From positions 237,171 through 301,170 of the forward strand of contig JADIYJ010000007.1 in NCBI GenBank assembly GCA_016705325.1: a DNA stretch of 64,000 nt. The letters run 5' to 3'. The notes under the pieces were generated by a model. That model was not told the origin of the DNA and made no database searches. It was given only the letters and a program-made list of their open reading frames with translations. The DNA is from Pseudomonadota bacterium (GTDB lineage: Bacteria > Pseudomonadota > Gammaproteobacteria > Steroidobacterales > Steroidobacteraceae). Below are positions 9,087 to 18,735 of this stretch, piece by piece. Each line of letters opens with the position of its first letter. Positions within the stretch are counted from its first letter, which is position 1. The position numbers and the translations under genes are program-made.

Positions 9087-12000
9087 CCTCGAACTTGCCG
9101 AGTTTCAACGCGCCGCGGTCGAGACGATCTGCGAGCGTTTGACGAACGCAGGCGGATCGCGTCGATTTCTTCTCGCCGACGAAGTCGGGCTGGGTAAGAC
9201 CGTCGTCGCGCGCGGCGTGATCGACGAACTCTTGCGGCGCCGGCGGGGCCGAGAGCTGGTCGTGGTGTACTTATGTTCGAACACCGAGATCGCCGACCAG
9301 AACCGAACGAAGCTTGCGCCGAACGCGCCGCCGTCGCTGCGAAGGATCACCCAACTCGCGTGGAGCACCAAAGCCGGCGACAACCTCCAGCTCTATTCAT
9401 TCACTCCCGGCACGTCGCTGTCCGAGGGCACGGGATTGGCCTGGGAGCGGCAGTTGCTGCTCTTCCTGGTTCACCGCGTTCTCCGGCAGGACATCCGGAA
9501 GGGTAAGTGGCGGGAGTATTTCCGATGCGGCGCCGGTGAAGAGCGCTGGAAGGCGGCCACGAAGTTCGCCGTCCTGCGGCTGGAGTTCAATCGCAAGCTC
9601 CGCCCCGGGCTGCAGCAGAGGATCGCCGAGGAGTGGAGAAAGCCGATCGAGGTCGACGGTGCGACGCTCGTGCTGTCTGAAGTCCTGCGCGGCGAGGTCG
9701 ACCAGTTCAAGCCGACCGATGCCGGAAGCCGAAGGCGCAGGAACCTGATCGTCGGAATGCTTCGCAGCGCCGCGCAGCGCGTTCTCCTCGACGATCTACA
9801 GCCTCACCTGGTCATTCTCGATGAGGTCCAGCGGTTCCGGGAAGTGATCGAGGAGGCGACCAGCCGCAGGTCCATCGCGGCGCGTCTCTTCGAGAGGCGT
9901 CCCGGCGTCCTCATTCTGTCGGCGACGCCCTACCGCATGCTTGCCCTGGACCATGAAGGGCAGGGGCACTACGACGAGTTCCTGGACACGGTGCGCTTCC
10001 TGTTTGCAGACCAGGGCAAGCAGGAGGTTGCTCGCCTGCGGAGCGATCTGAAGGCGTTTCGCGAACGCCTCGAACTCGGGGCCTTCCTCCGGGGGCACGA
10101 TCACGAACTGCTGGCGCTTCGGGTGCGCATCGAGCAGCGCCTCCGCAAGGTGATCTGCAGGACCGAGCGCAACGCGTACCTTCACGACCCGACGAAGGGC
10201 GTACAGGAAGTGCGGCCAACGGGGAATGCGTTCGCCGTGCCTCAGAAGGAAGAAGTCGTCGACTACATCCGGCTGCGGAGGTTCCTCCTGGACAAGGTCG
10301 ACACCTCCCAGCACATCACGGAGTATTGGAAGTCGTGTCCCGCGCCTTTCACATTCATGGACGCGCAGTACGCTCCAATGGCGGCAGCCAAGCGCAAGAA
10401 GGCCGTAGTTCCAGCGGGCGTCATCGAGCAGGCGTCGAAACTAGGCGCGTTGCCGCGTCGGAACTTGCGGTTCCGAGAGCTGTTCCAGGCGATGTTCGGC
10501 GGTCCCGATGAGCGTTGGCGGTTCTTGTGGACGCGGCCGACCTACAACTACTACCGCGACGATTTCTTCCGGGATGCCGATCCGAAGAAGATGCTCGTCT
10601 TCTCCGGCTGGCGCTTCGTGCCGAAAGCCATCGCTCTGCTGACAAGTCACGAGGCCGAACAACGAATCGCTCCGCGCGGTCGCCTGTGGGAGGGCGACGA
10701 CCGGCCGCCACTGCGCTTCACGGAGAAGGGTTCGTTCCACATCTTCGACGTTTGCCTGCCATCGCCGGCGCTCGCTCGGCTAGTTGAGCCCTCGGCCTTG
10801 GCGAGCGACGCCCTCACGGCCAAGGAACTGCTCAGACGCACGCGGAAGGCTCTGAAGAGGGCGCTCGAGGAGGCTGGCGTCCAGGTCGCAGCCACGAGCC
10901 GTTCGCCGATATGGCAAGTTGTCGCCCGTCTGGACAGGCACTCGGGTTCGCCGATCCGAAAAGCTCTGGAGGGGAGCGCCGCCTACAACGGGGACGACAT
11001 CACCGAGCGATTTGCCGAGCACGTCGATACATTCGTCGACTGGATGGAGGAGGGGGGATCTCTGCGCATCTCCGAGGAGCGGCTCACGCATCTGGCGCGC
11101 ATCGCTGCCTTTTCGCCGGCCGTCTCCATCCTGCGCGCCTTCTGGACGACATATCCCGACAGCTGCGGCGAGGTCCACGAGAGGCTCGTAGACCTTTGCT
11201 TTGGAGAGCTCCGGAGCTATTTCAACAGGCGCACCGTCCGAGCGATCGTCGAGCGCTCGGTGCCCGCGGGTCGCGGCTATGTGCGTGCCGCGATCGAGTA
11301 CTGCGAGCGGGCGCACTTCCAGGCGGTCGCGGACGAGTATCTGTACCTCGTAAAGAACGTTCTGCAGCGGAACGGCCCGGCCGAAATGGCGGAACACCTG
11401 GCTCGCGTGCTGGGCGTCGGCACTGGGAGCCCCAACATCAACCTGACGACCGATACGGGGCGCATACGTGCGGAGCAGCTGGTCCGCCGGTCGCACTTCG
11501 CGCTAGCCTTTGGCGAGGATGTGAAGGCCGACCAAGGAGCGCCCCTTGAGCAATCGGGGCCGAGCCGCAAGACGGCAGTGCGCGAAGCCTTCAACTCGCC
11601 GTTCTGGCCCTTTGTGCTGTCGACCACGTCGGTCGGGCAAGAGGGGCTGGACTTCCACCTCTTCTGCCGCGACATCGTCCATTGGAACCTGCCGTCGAAT
11701 CCCGTCGACCTCGAGCAGAGGGAGGGCCGCATCAACCGGCGCGACGGGTTGGCGATTCGTCGGGCGATCGCAAGGGAATGGCCGCTCGAGCGACTCGCCC
11801 ATGCGGGCTCGCGAAGCAGCCCCAGCCTCTGGGAGCACGTTTTCGCGGTGGTGGGGGAGGCGCCCGATATTCAACGCTACAAGCACGGGCTCTACCCTCA
11901 CTGGGTCTTCGAGCCGAGAGGCGGCCAGGTCGAGAGGATCCGCCGACACCTGTTCTTCTACACCGACAGCCAGGATGCGAACCGCTACGAAGAGCTCAAG

Positions 12001-12393
12001 GAACGACTCGCTCTGTACCGATTGGTGTTCGGCCAACCGCGTCAGCAAGACCTACTGGAGCGAATTCAGCGCACCGTTCGCGATGAAGCCGGTCGGGAGG
12101 TGAGCCACGCCGCGCTGACCCGCTACATGATCAACCTCTCGCCCTTGGGCGAGGAGCATGCGCAGGTCAGGGCAGCGCTTGAGGCGCAGGAGATAGCGGC
12201 GTCCCCTGACAAGCTGCAGCGGCTCTTGCGAGATGTCGAGCAGATCGAAGCCGAGCGTGTGGCGGAACTGCTTCCGGTGAGAGGTGATCTGGATCGGTTC
12301 AAGGCGATGGTGCGGCGGCACATCGAGTCGCCGTACGAGGACCATGGCAAGCTCGTCACGGCGATTCGCGTCCTCTCAAGTCGCTCGCGCTAA
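9079..12393 (+). CDS. Large SNF2/superfamily 2 helicase
   Basis: A 1104-residue SF2 helicase. Motif I is ADEVGLGKT (K40), motif II is LVILDEVQRF (D248-E249), motif III is ILSATPYR (S281), motif V is TTSVGQEGLDFH and motif VI is LEQREGRINRRDG (Q880 to R888). Between the two RecA lobes lie about 600 residues without known motifs, far more than in a minimal helicase, plus a long charged C-terminal tail. SNF2-like proteins of this form translocate on double-stranded DNA. The GTG start overlaps the PLD stop by 8 bp, and the end is 14 bp before the next GTG-started frame. It is probably the motor of the PLD/DUF6361 module. Confidence 0.87.
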   Translation: MSSLELAEFQRAAVETICERLTNAGGSRRFLLADEVGLGKTVVARGVIDELLRRRRGRELVVVYLCSNTEIADQNRTKLAPNAPPSLRRITQLAWSTKAGDNLQLYSFTPGTSLSEGTGLAWERQLLLFLVHRVLRQDIRKGKWREYFRCGAGEERWKAATKFAVLRLEFNRKLRPGLQQRIAEEWRKPIEVDGATLVLSEVLRGEVDQFKPTDAGSRRRRNLIVGMLRSAAQRVLLDDLQPHLVILDEVQRFREVIEEATSRRSIAARLFERRPGVLILSATPYRMLALDHEGQGHYDEFLDTVRFLFADQGKQEVARLRSDLKAFRERLELGAFLRGHDHELLALRVRIEQRLRKVICRTERNAYLHDPTKGVQEVRPTGNAFAVPQKEEVVDYIRLRRFLLDKVDTSQHITEYWKSCPAPFTFMDAQYAPMAAAKRKKAVVPAGVIEQASKLGALPRRNLRFRELFQAMFGGPDERWRFLWTRPTYNYYRDDFFRDADPKKMLVFSGWRFVPKAIALLTSHEAEQRIAPRGRLWEGDDRPPLRFTEKGSFHIFDVCLPSPALARLVEPSALASDALTAKELLRRTRKALKRALEEAGVQVAATSRSPIWQVVARLDRHSGSPIRKALEGSAAYNGDDITERFAEHVDTFVDWMEEGGSLRISEERLTHLARIAAFSPAVSILRAFWTTYPDSCGEVHERLVDLCFGELRSYFNRRTVRAIVERSVPAGRGYVRAAIEYCERAHFQAVADEYLYLVKNVLQRNGPAEMAEHLARVLGVGTGSPNINLTTDTGRIRAEQLVRRSHFALAFGEDVKADQGAPLEQSGPSRKTAVREAFNSPFWPFVLSTTSVGQEGLDFHLFCRDIVHWNLPSNPVDLEQREGRINRRDGLAIRRAIAREWPLERLAHAGSRSSPSLWEHVFAVVGEAPDIQRYKHGLYPHWVFEPRGGQVERIRRHLFFYTDSQDANRYEELKERLALYRLVFGQPRQQDLLERIQRTVRDEAGREVSHAALTRYMINLSPLGEEHAQVRAALEAQEIAASPDKLQRLLRDVEQIEAERVAELLPVRGDLDRFKAMVRRHIESPYEDHGKLVTAIRVLSSRSR

Positions 12394-12407
12394 GTGATTG
12401 AGTTGTA

Positions 12408-14876
12408 GTGCATTCTTCCGGGCGACTTTCGGACGATTTGCGGCAGCAGGCCGATTACTACGCTAACCTATCTTCGCGATCCGTACGACGCCATCATGGA
12501 TCAGTACGTCGATCTCGGATTGCAGGACGACGTCGCGCTGATCGGTTCTGCCGCACGGTCGCTCGCCTCCGCTCGATCCGTCAGGTCGACACCTTGACCG
12601 CACGGCCAACCATGCTTCAGCGCGCGACGAACTACTACGACGGCCTGTTCGTTCGCTTGATCGGCGACGGTGTTTCGCAGGGGAGCGCCATCGAGCGAGT
12701 CGCGACTGCCTACCTGGACGGAAAGCCGCTGCCGGTCGGCAAGAAGAAGCTCTCGAAGAAGGAGCGCGACAGCCTCTTCTGGTCCAGCGACGTCGTAAAG
12801 GACTGCCCGCCTGATGCGTGGAACACCGAGGCGATGTCGCTCGCCCTGGTGCGATACCTCGGTCAGGAGCCTGTCGCTGCTGAGGGATTGGTGACACGCG
12901 TGGCGCGCGATGCGCCTGACGCGCTGACTCGCGCGGCCAGGTGCTCCGCGCTCGTTCTGAAATCGCACTCCCCGCGACGAGCTGAACTGGATCACGCCGC
13001 GTCTGAAACCGAGGCCGTGGCCGAGCTGTGCCGCGTGCTCGACCTGTTTGCGCTGGCGCATCGCGATCGGGTCGCGGCCGTGGAGGCGCAGAAGGCGCGG
13101 CTGGCGGAGCTGTCGGTCTTCGACCTCTTGATCTACGCGAGCCTCTACGCCTTCGAAGTTCTGGTTCCAAGGGACTTCAAGGTAAGGGCGCTTGCACCGC
13201 CTTCGAGGGTTGATCTCGAGCTCGCCTGGGATGCGCTCAGCGATCTGCTCGCGTGGAAGCTGGCGGGCGCCAGCATCTCGTCTCTAAAGCTGACTGAAGA
13301 CGTCATTGGGAGGTCGGTCGCACGGCATCTTCGCCCGATCCTGTTCGAATCCGATACGGCGAGCTCCAACGAGGCCGTTAGGAATCTTCGCGCTCTTCAC
13401 GCGCTGATGGACGCGCAGATCGAGTTGAACGAGTTCACCGCCAGGTCGGCGGATGCGTTCTGCTACGACGACGGCATTCGATTCGAGCGGCGGGGCGATC
13501 GGCTCGAGATCGTCGAGGTGGATCCGGCCGCACGGGCTGCGTGGCAGAACGATGGACGGAAACTTGAGCGACTGCATGGCTACTGGTTCCACCGCGCAAT
13601 GGACACATACGTCGAGCAGGTCGCCTCCGATCCGGCCAAGTGGGCGATCGGCCGACCGGAGAATGCGGACGCCAATCGTTTGGCCTGGTTGCGGGCTCGG
13701 CAAGCGCAGCTTCGCTTGCGTGAGGCGTACGGTGTCGCCGACGAGGTGACTTCCGAGTCCGGAGACGCCGTCGATCTCTTCCGAGCGCTGCTGTCGCTCA
13801 ATTTGATGTCGGTTTTCTTCCAGCAGGACTTCCTGGCTGCCTTTGCGGAGCGCCTTGATGCATCGGGGGACTGGGTCGCAGCGCTGCAGCGTCTGACCAT
13901 GGACGGCCTGCGCGAGGGGTTTCAGAACCGGCTGCCGCTCACCTGGTCGGATCGGGACTCGAAGGTGACCAACATCACTGGGTGGACCGTCACGGCATCC
14001 GAGCCCAAAGGCAACCCCAGAATGGCATCCGCGATCCTGGACTTCTGGACCTACGACATGGTCGCGATGGCGGAACGCCTCCAGCGCAACGAGCCAGGTC
14101 TTCAGCCCCATCTGTTCGAGCGACCGGTTCTCAAGTTCGGGGCTACGTTGGTTCAGTTGCCATGGATCGTCGGCCTGCAGAACAACAGCGCGGCGGCGAT
14201 CAACAACCTGAGGCGGCTCGGCGCTCGGCGCGGGCAGGCTCGGGACGAGGCGCGACAGATCGAGGCCGGTCTGGCTCGGCTTATGGAGACGCGCGGATTC
14301 AAGACGCTGCTCAACTGGAAGCCGCCGCGCGACGTGGACGACCCTGGCGAGGTGGACCTGATCGCCACCCTTGGCCAGCATCTGTTCGTCATCGAGGTGA
14401 AGTCGACGTTCATGCGACGATCTCAGCGTGACGCGTGGCTGCACGCCACCACCACGCTTCGCAAGGCAGGCCATCAGCTTCGCCGCAAGGTCGAAGCGGT
14501 GTTGCTGGCAATCGCCTCGGATCCCGAGCTTCGCGCGTTGCTCGACTTGACCGAGGATCGTGTCCCAACTCGCCAACATGGTTGGATCGCCGACACGTCC
14601 ATCGAGTGCGACCACCAGCGCTTCGGCGGCTTTCTGAAGGTCTCAGTCGAAGAGCTGTTGATCGCGCTTCGCGATGATCGTCACCTCTTGAACGACCCCG
14701 AAGGTCTGCTCGACGGGAACTACGGAGCAGACCCGTCGCGTGAAGCCGATGCGAGCAGATCTGCCTGGACTCTGTATCCGGACGGGTTCAGTGCCGAGCG
14801 CTTCATTGAGGTGATCGAGACGGGGGCTGTTTGGGATCTGCGCGATCGAACGCAGCATCGGCCAAGTCCGCAGTGA
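12408..14876 (+). CDS. Large protein of unknown fold with C-terminal PD-(D/E)XK-like nuclease
   Basis: The open frame is 822 codons. The only recognisable domain is near residue 650: EVDLIATLG (D650) then FVIEVKSTF (E663-x-K665), the PD-(D/E)XK core of Mrr/restriction-like nucleases. The rest matches nothing I know. The start is uncertain. The first 68 codons are arginine-rich and look out of frame; in the +1 frame the same bases read a plausible protein (LRDPYDAIMDQYVDLGLQDD). The better start is therefore ATG 12612 (MLQRATNYYDGLF), unless a frameshift has detached an N-terminal piece. It follows the helicase by 14 bp on the same strand and closes the cassette. An effector or target-recognition nuclease role is inference. 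Confidence 0.68.
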   Translation: MHSSGRLSDDLRQQADYYANLSSRSVRRHHGSVRRSRIAGRRRADRFCRTVARLRSIRQVDTLTARPTMLQRATNYYDGLFVRLIGDGVSQGSAIERVATAYLDGKPLPVGKKKLSKKERDSLFWSSDVVKDCPPDAWNTEAMSLALVRYLGQEPVAAEGLVTRVARDAPDALTRAARCSALVLKSHSPRRAELDHAASETEAVAELCRVLDLFALAHRDRVAAVEAQKARLAELSVFDLLIYASLYAFEVLVPRDFKVRALAPPSRVDLELAWDALSDLLAWKLAGASISSLKLTEDVIGRSVARHLRPILFESDTASSNEAVRNLRALHALMDAQIELNEFTARSADAFCYDDGIRFERRGDRLEIVEVDPAARAAWQNDGRKLERLHGYWFHRAMDTYVEQVASDPAKWAIGRPENADANRLAWLRARQAQLRLREAYGVADEVTSESGDAVDLFRALLSLNLMSVFFQQDFLAAFAERLDASGDWVAALQRLTMDGLREGFQNRLPLTWSDRDSKVTNITGWTVTASEPKGNPRMASAILDFWTYDMVAMAERLQRNEPGLQPHLFERPVLKFGATLVQLPWIVGLQNNSAAAINNLRRLGARRGQARDEARQIEAGLARLMETRGFKTLLNWKPPRDVDDPGEVDLIATLGQHLFVIEVKSTFMRRSQRDAWLHATTTLRKAGHQLRRKVEAVLLAIASDPELRALLDLTEDRVPTRQHGWIADTSIECDHQRFGGFLKVSVEELLIALRDDRHLLNDPEGLLDGNYGADPSREADASRSAWTLYPDGFSAERFIEVIETGAVWDLRDRTQHRPSPQ

Positions 14877-14926
14877 ACAGTCAACACTGTCCGCCGGTGA
14901 AGCGCTCTGCCAGAATGCTTGAGGTC

Positions 14927-14945
14927 GATCTGGCTCCGCCAGATC
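14927..14945 (+). terminator. Hairpin downstream of the nuclease/helicase cassette
   Basis: A perfect 8-bp inverted repeat, GATCTGGC-tcc-GCCAGATC, lies 50 bp after the last stop of the cassette. It has no proper U-tract (GTTCTCC follows), so it is only a weak terminator candidate. Confidence 0.35.
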
Positions 14946-15052
14946 GTTCTCCAAGAGGTGCGAGTCGATCGATCTCGATGGTGACCTTCAATTACCCCGC
15001 CCTTGCGACTGGTGACGGTAAAAAAATTGGCAAAAAAGCTAGGCGGGACCAG

Positions 15053-16374
15053 TAGTGTCCGGACGTTAGTTGAACAAATTCAGTTGCTTAGCGAGTTCGG
15101 TGTCGCTTTGCCGACCTTGGATTTGAGAAAGCAGCGTGTTTAAAGGGGTTTGCTCGAACATGGTCAGGCTCAGGATCTGTAGCATTTCGTAGAGGCTGGC
15201 TTGAATCTTCAACCGCTTTCTGACGATCGCCACCAGCACGTAGACCGACACGGCCGTCCAGATCTGCGTCTTCACAGCGTTCTCGGTCGAACTGCTTGAT
15301 GCGCAGATGCTGCTTGATCCATTTGAAGAACAACTCCACCTGCCAACGGCACCGGTACAGCTCGGTGATCGTCAGCGCCGACAGGAGGAAATTGTTGGTC
15401 AGGAAGACGAGGCGCTTGCCTGTCTTGGGGTCCTTGAAGCGAATGCGTCGCAGCGGCGTGTCGAAGTTCTGGCTCGAGTAGAAGCCCGTCAGCACGACCG
15501 TCTGATCGCAGATCAGGCCCGTGGCCCGATCGACGGCTCTGGAATAGCGACGTTGCACTCTGAGGTTCGACTTGCCGCGGGTCACGAAGAAGCTGCCTGC
15601 GGTGTGCAAGCGGAAGAGCCGCTCGAAGTCCAGGTAGCCCCGGTCCATCACGTAGAACGCGCCCGGTTCCGGCAGCAACTGATCGAGGACATTGACGTCG
15701 TGCAGCTTGCCGTCGCTGATATGGATGAACGCCGGGATATTGCCGCGCAGATCGAGCAGCGTGTGCAACTTCACGGCCGCCTTCGTCGAACGGAACGGTG
15801 CCCACGGAAAGACCGACAGGCACAAATCGATGGTGGTCGCATCCAACGCGTAGACCGTCTCCCTCAGGTCGACGCCAAACGGCTCGTCGACATAGAGCTT
15901 GCGAGCGATGCCGATCAGGCGCTGCGCAAAGTCCGCGTAGATGCGCCAGTCGCGAGCTTCGTTCGCGTCCGCGAGCGTGCTGCGCGAAACACGACTGCGA
16001 ATGCCCATGTGATAGAGCTTGTCGCTCTGCCGGGGCTCTGGGCCCGCAGGCAGGCTTCGATGTCGCGCAGGCTCTCGCGGTAGGTCAACTGGGCGAATGC
16101 CAGACAGAGGAACTGATCGAGGCACGAGAAGCTCTTGAGCTTGTGCTCGCCGCCGTACGCCGCCACGCATCGACGAAACGTCGTCAGCGGCAAGTGCCCA
16201 GTCAACTGCGCGAACACAAGCTTGCCAACGTGCATGGTGAGTACCCGCGAGAACGGTTCTCGCAGGGTCGCACCAGCGCTCGGCCAAGTCGAAATCGAGA
16301 CCAGAAGAATCCACGATTTATCTTTTTTCGATCATGCACTTATGGGCGCCAAGCCCGCTAACGTCCGGACACTA
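15053..16374 (-). mobile_element. IS4-family insertion sequence, decayed
   Basis: The element is bounded by perfect 17-bp inverted repeats TAGTGTCCGGACGTTAG at 15053-15069 and the reverse complement at 16358-16374. It contains one minus-strand DDE transposase gene with frameshifts. I find no convincing target duplication: the flanks are ...GGACCAG and CTGATAGG. On the right it abuts a 5'-truncated IS91-like transposase that does not continue on the left, so a deletion probably accompanied or followed insertion. Confidence 0.85.
15066..16235 (-). pseudogene. IS4-family transposase with two frameshifts
   Basis: The N-terminus MHVGKLVFAQLTGHLPLTTF is encoded from 16235 in one frame. Near 16030 the homology moves to a second frame (SDKLYHMGIRSRVSRSTLADANEARDW, then DDE motifs around ALDATTIDLCLSVFPWAPFR, VMDRGYLDFERL and YRCRWQVELFFKWIKQHLRIKQF). 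Near 15285 it moves again to a frame ending LAKQLNLFN at 15066. The join points are inferred from where family-like sequence jumps frame. The catalytic core is intact but no single frame encodes the whole enzyme, so the copy should be immobile. Confidence 0.8.
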
Positions 16375-16376
16375 CT

Positions 16377-17363
16377 GATAGGACACCTGAAACGCTTGCT
16401 GAAATCGCCACACAGTATTTCGACTTCTGTCGTGAGGCTCGAGACGCTGGCGTGTACGTGCCGGGCGATCAGCCTGTATTCCGCCATGTACCGGCGCCCA
16501 CGAGCGTGCAGCTGCAAGTACTTGTGCAGCAGATCGCCGAGCGAGTGGGGCGATTGTTGGAGAGGCGCGGTCTCGTCGAGCGCGACATGGAGAACGCCTG
16601 GCTCACTACGGATGGGCCAGGCGGACCGCTCGATGACCTGATTGGCCACTCCATCACCTACCGGATCGCTGTGGGTCCGCGCGCCGGGCAGAAGCTGTTC
16701 ACGCTGCAGACGCTGTCTGCGAACGCCATTCCGGAAGCCGAGCAACAAGGCGACCATCGCGGCGCTGTGCGGGCTGGCGGGTTCTCCCTGCACGCCGGCA
16801 TCGACATCGATCCGGCCCAGCGCCAGAAGCTCGAACGACTGTGCCGCTACGTCAGCCGCCCACCGGTGGCAGTGGACCGCATGGCGCTCACCGCCTCAGG
16901 ACAATTGCGCTATAGCCTGAAGACGCCGTATCGGGATGGCACCACACACATCGTGCTGGAGCCACTGGATCTGATGGCCCGCCTGGCCGCGCTGGTGCCG
17001 CCGCCTCGGATGCACCTGACGAGATTCCACGGGGTATTCGCGTCGCACAGCAAGCTGCGTGCGGCCGTTACGCCGGCAGGTCGGGGCAAGGGCAAGAAGC
17101 CTCCAGCAGAAGAGGGCACCGACAAGCCCGCCACGCCACGCCATGTGGCGATGAACTGGGCCAAGCGCCTGAAGCGGGTGTTCGGGATCGACATCGAGGC
17201 CTGCGCACGCTGCGGCGGGAAGCTCAGGGTGATTGCCAGCATCGAGGAGCCGGAGGTCATCGCGAAGATTCTGGCGCACCTGGAACGCACGGCGCCGGAT
17301 CAGTACCCATCCGAGCTGCCGCTTGGGGCGAGGGCACCGCCACAACAGCCCAGTCGGCTTTGA
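16377..17363 (+). pseudogene. IS91-like transposase, N-terminally truncated
   Basis: The frame is open from the IS4 junction (DRTPETLAEIATQYFDFC) to TGA at 17361-17363. It has the family hallmarks: YVPGDQPVFRHVPAPTS, ITYRIAVGPRAGQKLFTLQTL, a long arginine/proline-rich middle, and a C-terminal region with IEACARCGGKLRVIASIEEP, a CxxC zinc-type motif. The N-terminal zinc finger and HUH/Y2-type catalytic part are missing, so it cannot act alone. An ATG at 16452 would start the longest clean frame but is internal to the family alignment. Confidence 0.75.
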
Positions 17364-17608
17364 GTTCGAAGGTTGGGGTGCTTGCCGCTGGTCTGTGAAG
17401 CAGCGGGCAGGCTCGGCGCGCGCGGATTCAGGTCAGGGTGGGGGAGGGGCGGATTCCGCCGGTGCGAGAGGGGCAACTGCGACCGGCAGGCGGTTTCCGG
17501 CGGCCGCGTTTGCCAGGAAAGGCCTGTCGACGGCACGCACGAGCTCACTATAAGGCCCGTTCGGCGAAGTACACTGCGCAACAGAGGTGGTTTGAACTTC
17601 CTATCCAC
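16377..17608 (+). mobile_element. IS91-like element, 3' part (copy 1)
   Basis: This is the right-hand part of an IS91/ISCR-type rolling-circle element, beginning at the IS4 boundary. It contains the C-terminal two-thirds of the transposase and 245 bp of non-coding 3' end. The 3' end TTTGAACTTCCTATCCAC at 17608 is shared exactly with the copies ending at 32050 and 33766; downstream sequence then differs in each case, which defines the element terminus. This copy cuts into a minus-strand gene whose start survives at 17663. Confidence 0.75.
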
Positions 17609-17663
17609 GGAGCAGCTCCACCTGTTCGAGAATGGACCGCAAAGTCTCAGGCGAATTAGGCAC
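17609..17663 (-). pseudogene. Start of an unidentified gene cut off by the IS91-like end
   Basis: GTG at 17663, with AGGAG nine bases upstream, opens MPNSPETLRSILEQVELL and runs into the IS91-like terminus after 18 codons. It lies 11 bp downstream of the minus-strand membrane-protein gene, so it was the next gene of that operon. The fragment is too short to name. Confidence 0.5.
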
Positions 17664-17674
17664 GCTGCTTTCTC

Positions 17675-18466
17675 CTATTCCTTGTCCGACATGATGGGCT
17701 TGATGACGTCAGTTGTTCTCAGAGGTTGTGGATCCCTAGACAGCCACGTCAGTGGCCTGGCCTCATCGAAATGCGGCATTGGGAACCAACTCTCGTACCG
17801 CAGCTCGTACTGCTGTGCGAGCACCTGGCCGGTTTCCCGGTCGAGAAACCGTGTCCAGACCGCCCAGACGGGAGGCAGCCAGCTTGGCCCTGGCAATGCC
17901 TGCCTGTAGTAGGGGCTATCTCGCTCATAGCGGCTACGCGGCTCGTTACGCCGAATGGCCACGACACACAGTTCCTGCAGGTGCCTGTAGTCGCGGTACT
18001 GTCTTGCGCGGGGCCACGATTCAAACTGCTCACACTCGGGGCTACCTCGATCTGCGAGACGGATCTCGTAGAAGCCAGCCTCCTGAATGAAGTCACCCGA
18101 ACTGCCGCGATCGAAATGCGCTTCGTAGTAAGAATATGGGAACGCGGCTCGCCCGGCGGACCCGGCTCTCGCACCGCGCAGCGTCTGGACCACGAGGTCA
18201 AGCGTGTGGCCAGGCGACTGCAGGTATCCGTCCGCTTCGACGGTTCGGAAAACCCGAGTGCCGCCTAGGTCCTCCACGTAACGCTTGTACATCGCGAGGC
18301 CGAACGGCAGATCCCAGATCGGCAGGATGAAGATCACCACCGCCGTAAGCACACCGAGCCACGCGCGGTCGCTCCTTCGACCTATCAAGACTCCAACAAG
18401 CAAGGCCATTCCGAGCCATAGGATCAAACCGACGAGGAGACCGGTTGTCACGATTGGCGGCGTCAT
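17675..18466 (-). CDS. Membrane-anchored protein of unknown function
   Basis: A 263-residue protein with two N-terminal membrane segments (about residues 7-29 and 35-56: GLLVGLILWLGMALLVGVLI; LGVLTAVVIFILPIWDLPFG) and then a soluble domain, presumably periplasmic. The segment DLGGTRVFRTVEADGYLQ is similar to KDGGLKINRTVHVRGYLS in the disrupted gene at 18732-19385, so the two are probably paralogues. Its ATG overlaps the stop of the HlyD-like fragment (ATGA), placing it in a minus-strand operon of three coupled genes. I do not recognise the family. A role with a type I/bacteriocin exporter is suggested only by the HlyD-like neighbour. Confidence 0.65.
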   Translation of the reverse strand: MTPPIVTTGLLVGLILWLGMALLVGVLIGRRSDRAWLGVLTAVVIFILPIWDLPFGLAMYKRYVEDLGGTRVFRTVEADGYLQSPGHTLDLVVQTLRGARAGSAGRAAFPYSYYEAHFDRGSSGDFIQEAGFYEIRLADRGSPECEQFESWPRARQYRDYRHLQELCVVAIRRNEPRSRYERDSPYYRQALPGPSWLPPVWAVWTRFLDRETGQVLAQQYELRYESWFPMPHFDEARPLTWLSRDPQPLRTTDVIKPIMSDKE

Positions 18467-18735
18467 CGTTCCCTCCCCGCCTCATCCGTCACCCGCTGCA
18501 CGGGCGACAATAGATACTGCAGCACGGTCCGCTTCCCTTCGACGATCTCCGCCCCGAGCTGCATGCCGGCAGCGAGCGGATAGCGAACGCCATTGGTGTT
18601 CAACACTTGTTCCTTCAACTCGATGACCGCCTTAAACGACATCGGCTGCCTGGCGTTCGCTGGAGCGTTGGACGCGACGCCTGCATTCGCATTGTTCGGC
18701 GCGCTGGCATCGAAGGCTTGATGCATCGTCGTCAT
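18463..18735 (-). pseudogene. HlyD-family C-terminal tail joined to a short leader
   Basis: A 90-codon frame. Residues ~33-90 (SFKAVIELKEQVLNTNGVRY, then LAAGMQLGAEIVEGKRTVLQ and YLLSPVQRVTDEAGRER) match the C-terminal end of HlyD-type membrane-fusion proteins of bacteriocin/type I exporters. The first ~32 residues are Ala/Asn-rich and unlike HlyD. A complete HlyD is about 400 residues, so this is either an internal-deletion remnant or a gene that kept only the tail. Both ends overlap neighbours by ATGA, so it is still translationally coupled. A second HlyD tail at 31350-31468 shows this operon type was duplicated. Confidence 0.6.

Noticed and set aside
216..14876. Assignment of the cassette to DISARM or the Dpd 7-deazaguanine system because of the PLD and SNF2 genes
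   Set aside because: No DUF1998 protein, no DISARM-type methylase, and no DpdA/DpdB or queuosine-type genes are present; only generic PLD/helicase domains are shared.
15053..16374. Target-site duplication for the IS4-family element
   Set aside because: Flanks AGT/ACT are continuations of the inverted repeat, not a direct repeat; no 4-12 bp duplication is found.
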